Assembly: GCA_028278625.1 (NCBI GenBank)
Contig: JANQDY010000243.1
Location: 1-33,569 of the forward strand
From: Thermodesulfobacteriota bacterium
GTDB taxonomy: Bacteria > Desulfobacterota > DSM-4660 > Desulfatiglandales > Desulfatiglandaceae
Direction: 5' to 3'
DNA length: 33,569 nt
Shown here: positions 32,978 through 33,569 of the stretch, piece by piece
How the letters are laid out: each line of letters starts with the position of its first letter
How positions within the stretch are numbered: position 1 is the first letter of the stretch
Program-made: the position numbers and the translations under genes
Notes under the pieces: model-generated
Databases searched by the model: none
Seen by the model: the letters and a program-made list of their open reading frames with translations, nothing else
What the model was told of the DNA's origin: nothing

Positions 32978-33569
32978 TCATGTTGATGCGACAGCGCCAA
33001 ATCTCCTGTCTCTTTTCTGGTAATCCGAAATTGCCTCCAAAAACTCCGGTTCCCCAAAGTCAGGCCAAAGAGTTTGGGTGATGTAGATTTCACTGTAGGA
33101 AATCTGCCAGAGGAGAAAATTGCTGATTCGGCTTTCGCCGCTGGTCCGGATGAGAAGGTCGGGGTCAGGCATCCCTTTTGTGTAAAGGCTCCCTGAAAGG
33201 TCGCTTTCAGTGATGTCGTCCGGCTCCAGTTGCCCGTTTTTGACCTTTTGGGCCAGGCGTTTAACCGCATCCAATATCTCCTGCCTTCCGCCGTAACTGA
33301 GGGCGAGGGTCAAAACCATATCCTTTTCATGGGCTGTTTTTGAAATGGTGTCCATGAGGATCTCGCGCGTGGCTGAAGGCAGTTTTTGGGTTCGACCGAT
33401 CGTATTTAGACGAATGCCGTTTTCCAACATTGTCTTAAGTTCGCTTTTAAGGAAACTGCCGAGCAGTTTCATGAGAGCGCTTACTTCATGCGGGGATCTT
33501 TTCCAATTCTCTTCGGAAAAAGCGTAAAGGGTAAGATATTTGATGCCCAGTTTGCGGCTCAATGTGACG
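32978..33569 (-). CDS. uppS: Undecaprenyl diphosphate synthase (partial, N-terminus outside window)
   Basis: About 197 residues are visible and the frame runs off the right edge; the usual MDGNGRWA start is missing. The visible part opens LGIKYLTLYAFSEENWKRSPHEVSALM and has LALSYGGRQEILDA and DLLIRTSGESRISNFLLWQISYSEIY, all cis-prenyltransferase motifs. It makes the C55 lipid carrier of cell wall synthesis. The TTG at 33562 is internal to the gene and not its start. It is the first visible gene of the minus-strand operon. Confidence 0.97.
   Translation of the reverse strand, partial: VTLSRKLGIKYLTLYAFSEENWKRSPHEVSALMKLLGSFLKSELKTMLENGIRLNTIGRTQKLPSATREILMDTISKTAHEKDMVLTLALSYGGRQEILDAVKRLAQKVKNGQLEPDDITESDLSGSLYTKGMPDPDLLIRTSGESRISNFLLWQISYSEIYITQTLWPDFGEPEFLEAISDYQKRDRRFGAVAST

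Overview
The window looks like chromosome of an anaerobic Desulfobacterota (former Deltaproteobacteria) bacterium, most likely near Desulfobacterales. The signs are moderate GC, the style of the RpfG-type and hybrid response regulators, a c-heme DUF3365-GGDEF protein, a short archaeal-type phosphatidylserine decarboxylase, and the order thrS-infC-rpmI-rplT-pheS-pheT-merR. This placement is inferred from protein character, not from a marker gene. I saw no tRNA, rRNA, CRISPR array, insertion sequence or phage gene.

Bases 1-6254 are a signalling block. It holds the tail of a receiver protein, a hybrid histidine kinase, a heme-binding GGDEF protein broken by an in-frame TAA, a 30-codon remnant of another receiver gene, a REC-HD-GYP c-di-GMP phosphodiesterase, and a REC protein with a degenerate HD domain. 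The kinase, the phosphodiesterase and the degenerate-HD protein begin with nearly the same receiver module, so one receiver has been copied in front of three different outputs.

Bases 6291-9628 (minus strand) carry an ECF-like sigma factor, a DUF3795 cysteine-rich protein and a large PLP decarboxylase of the tyrosine decarboxylase type. Bases 9861-12316 (plus) hold a lipoprotein alpha/beta hydrolase, an IscR-like Rrf2 regulator with a near-consensus promoter overlapped by a palindrome, a MOSC protein, and a cysteine-rich exported protein.

Bases 12523-16910 are the most unusual part: a probable metal-handling operon. It encodes a membrane-anchored DUF2318 protein, a FtsX/MacB-type permease with a periplasmic CxxC, a LolD-type ATPase, a membrane-anchored HMA domain joined to a SurA-N-like region and ending in CC, a 20-codon minigene, a 47-residue FeoB-associated-type Cys-rich membrane peptide, and a TPR protein. 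The DUF2318/permease/ATPase core resembles the Fet/P19 iron systems, but the FTR1 permease and P19 protein are absent here. A flavodoxin-fold/SCP2 fusion gene follows on the minus strand.

Bases 18542-25541 are the translation operon (thrS to pheT, then a MerR regulator), with a terminator-like hairpin ahead of thrS and an inverted repeat ahead of rpmI. ihfA lies convergent to it. Further right are psd-rsmD-coaD (minus, with a clear sigma70 promoter), a cold-shock gene with a structured leader and a terminator, and a small zinc-ribbon protein. The minus-strand envelope/isoprenoid operon uppS-cdsA-dxr-rseP-tsaB runs off the right edge.
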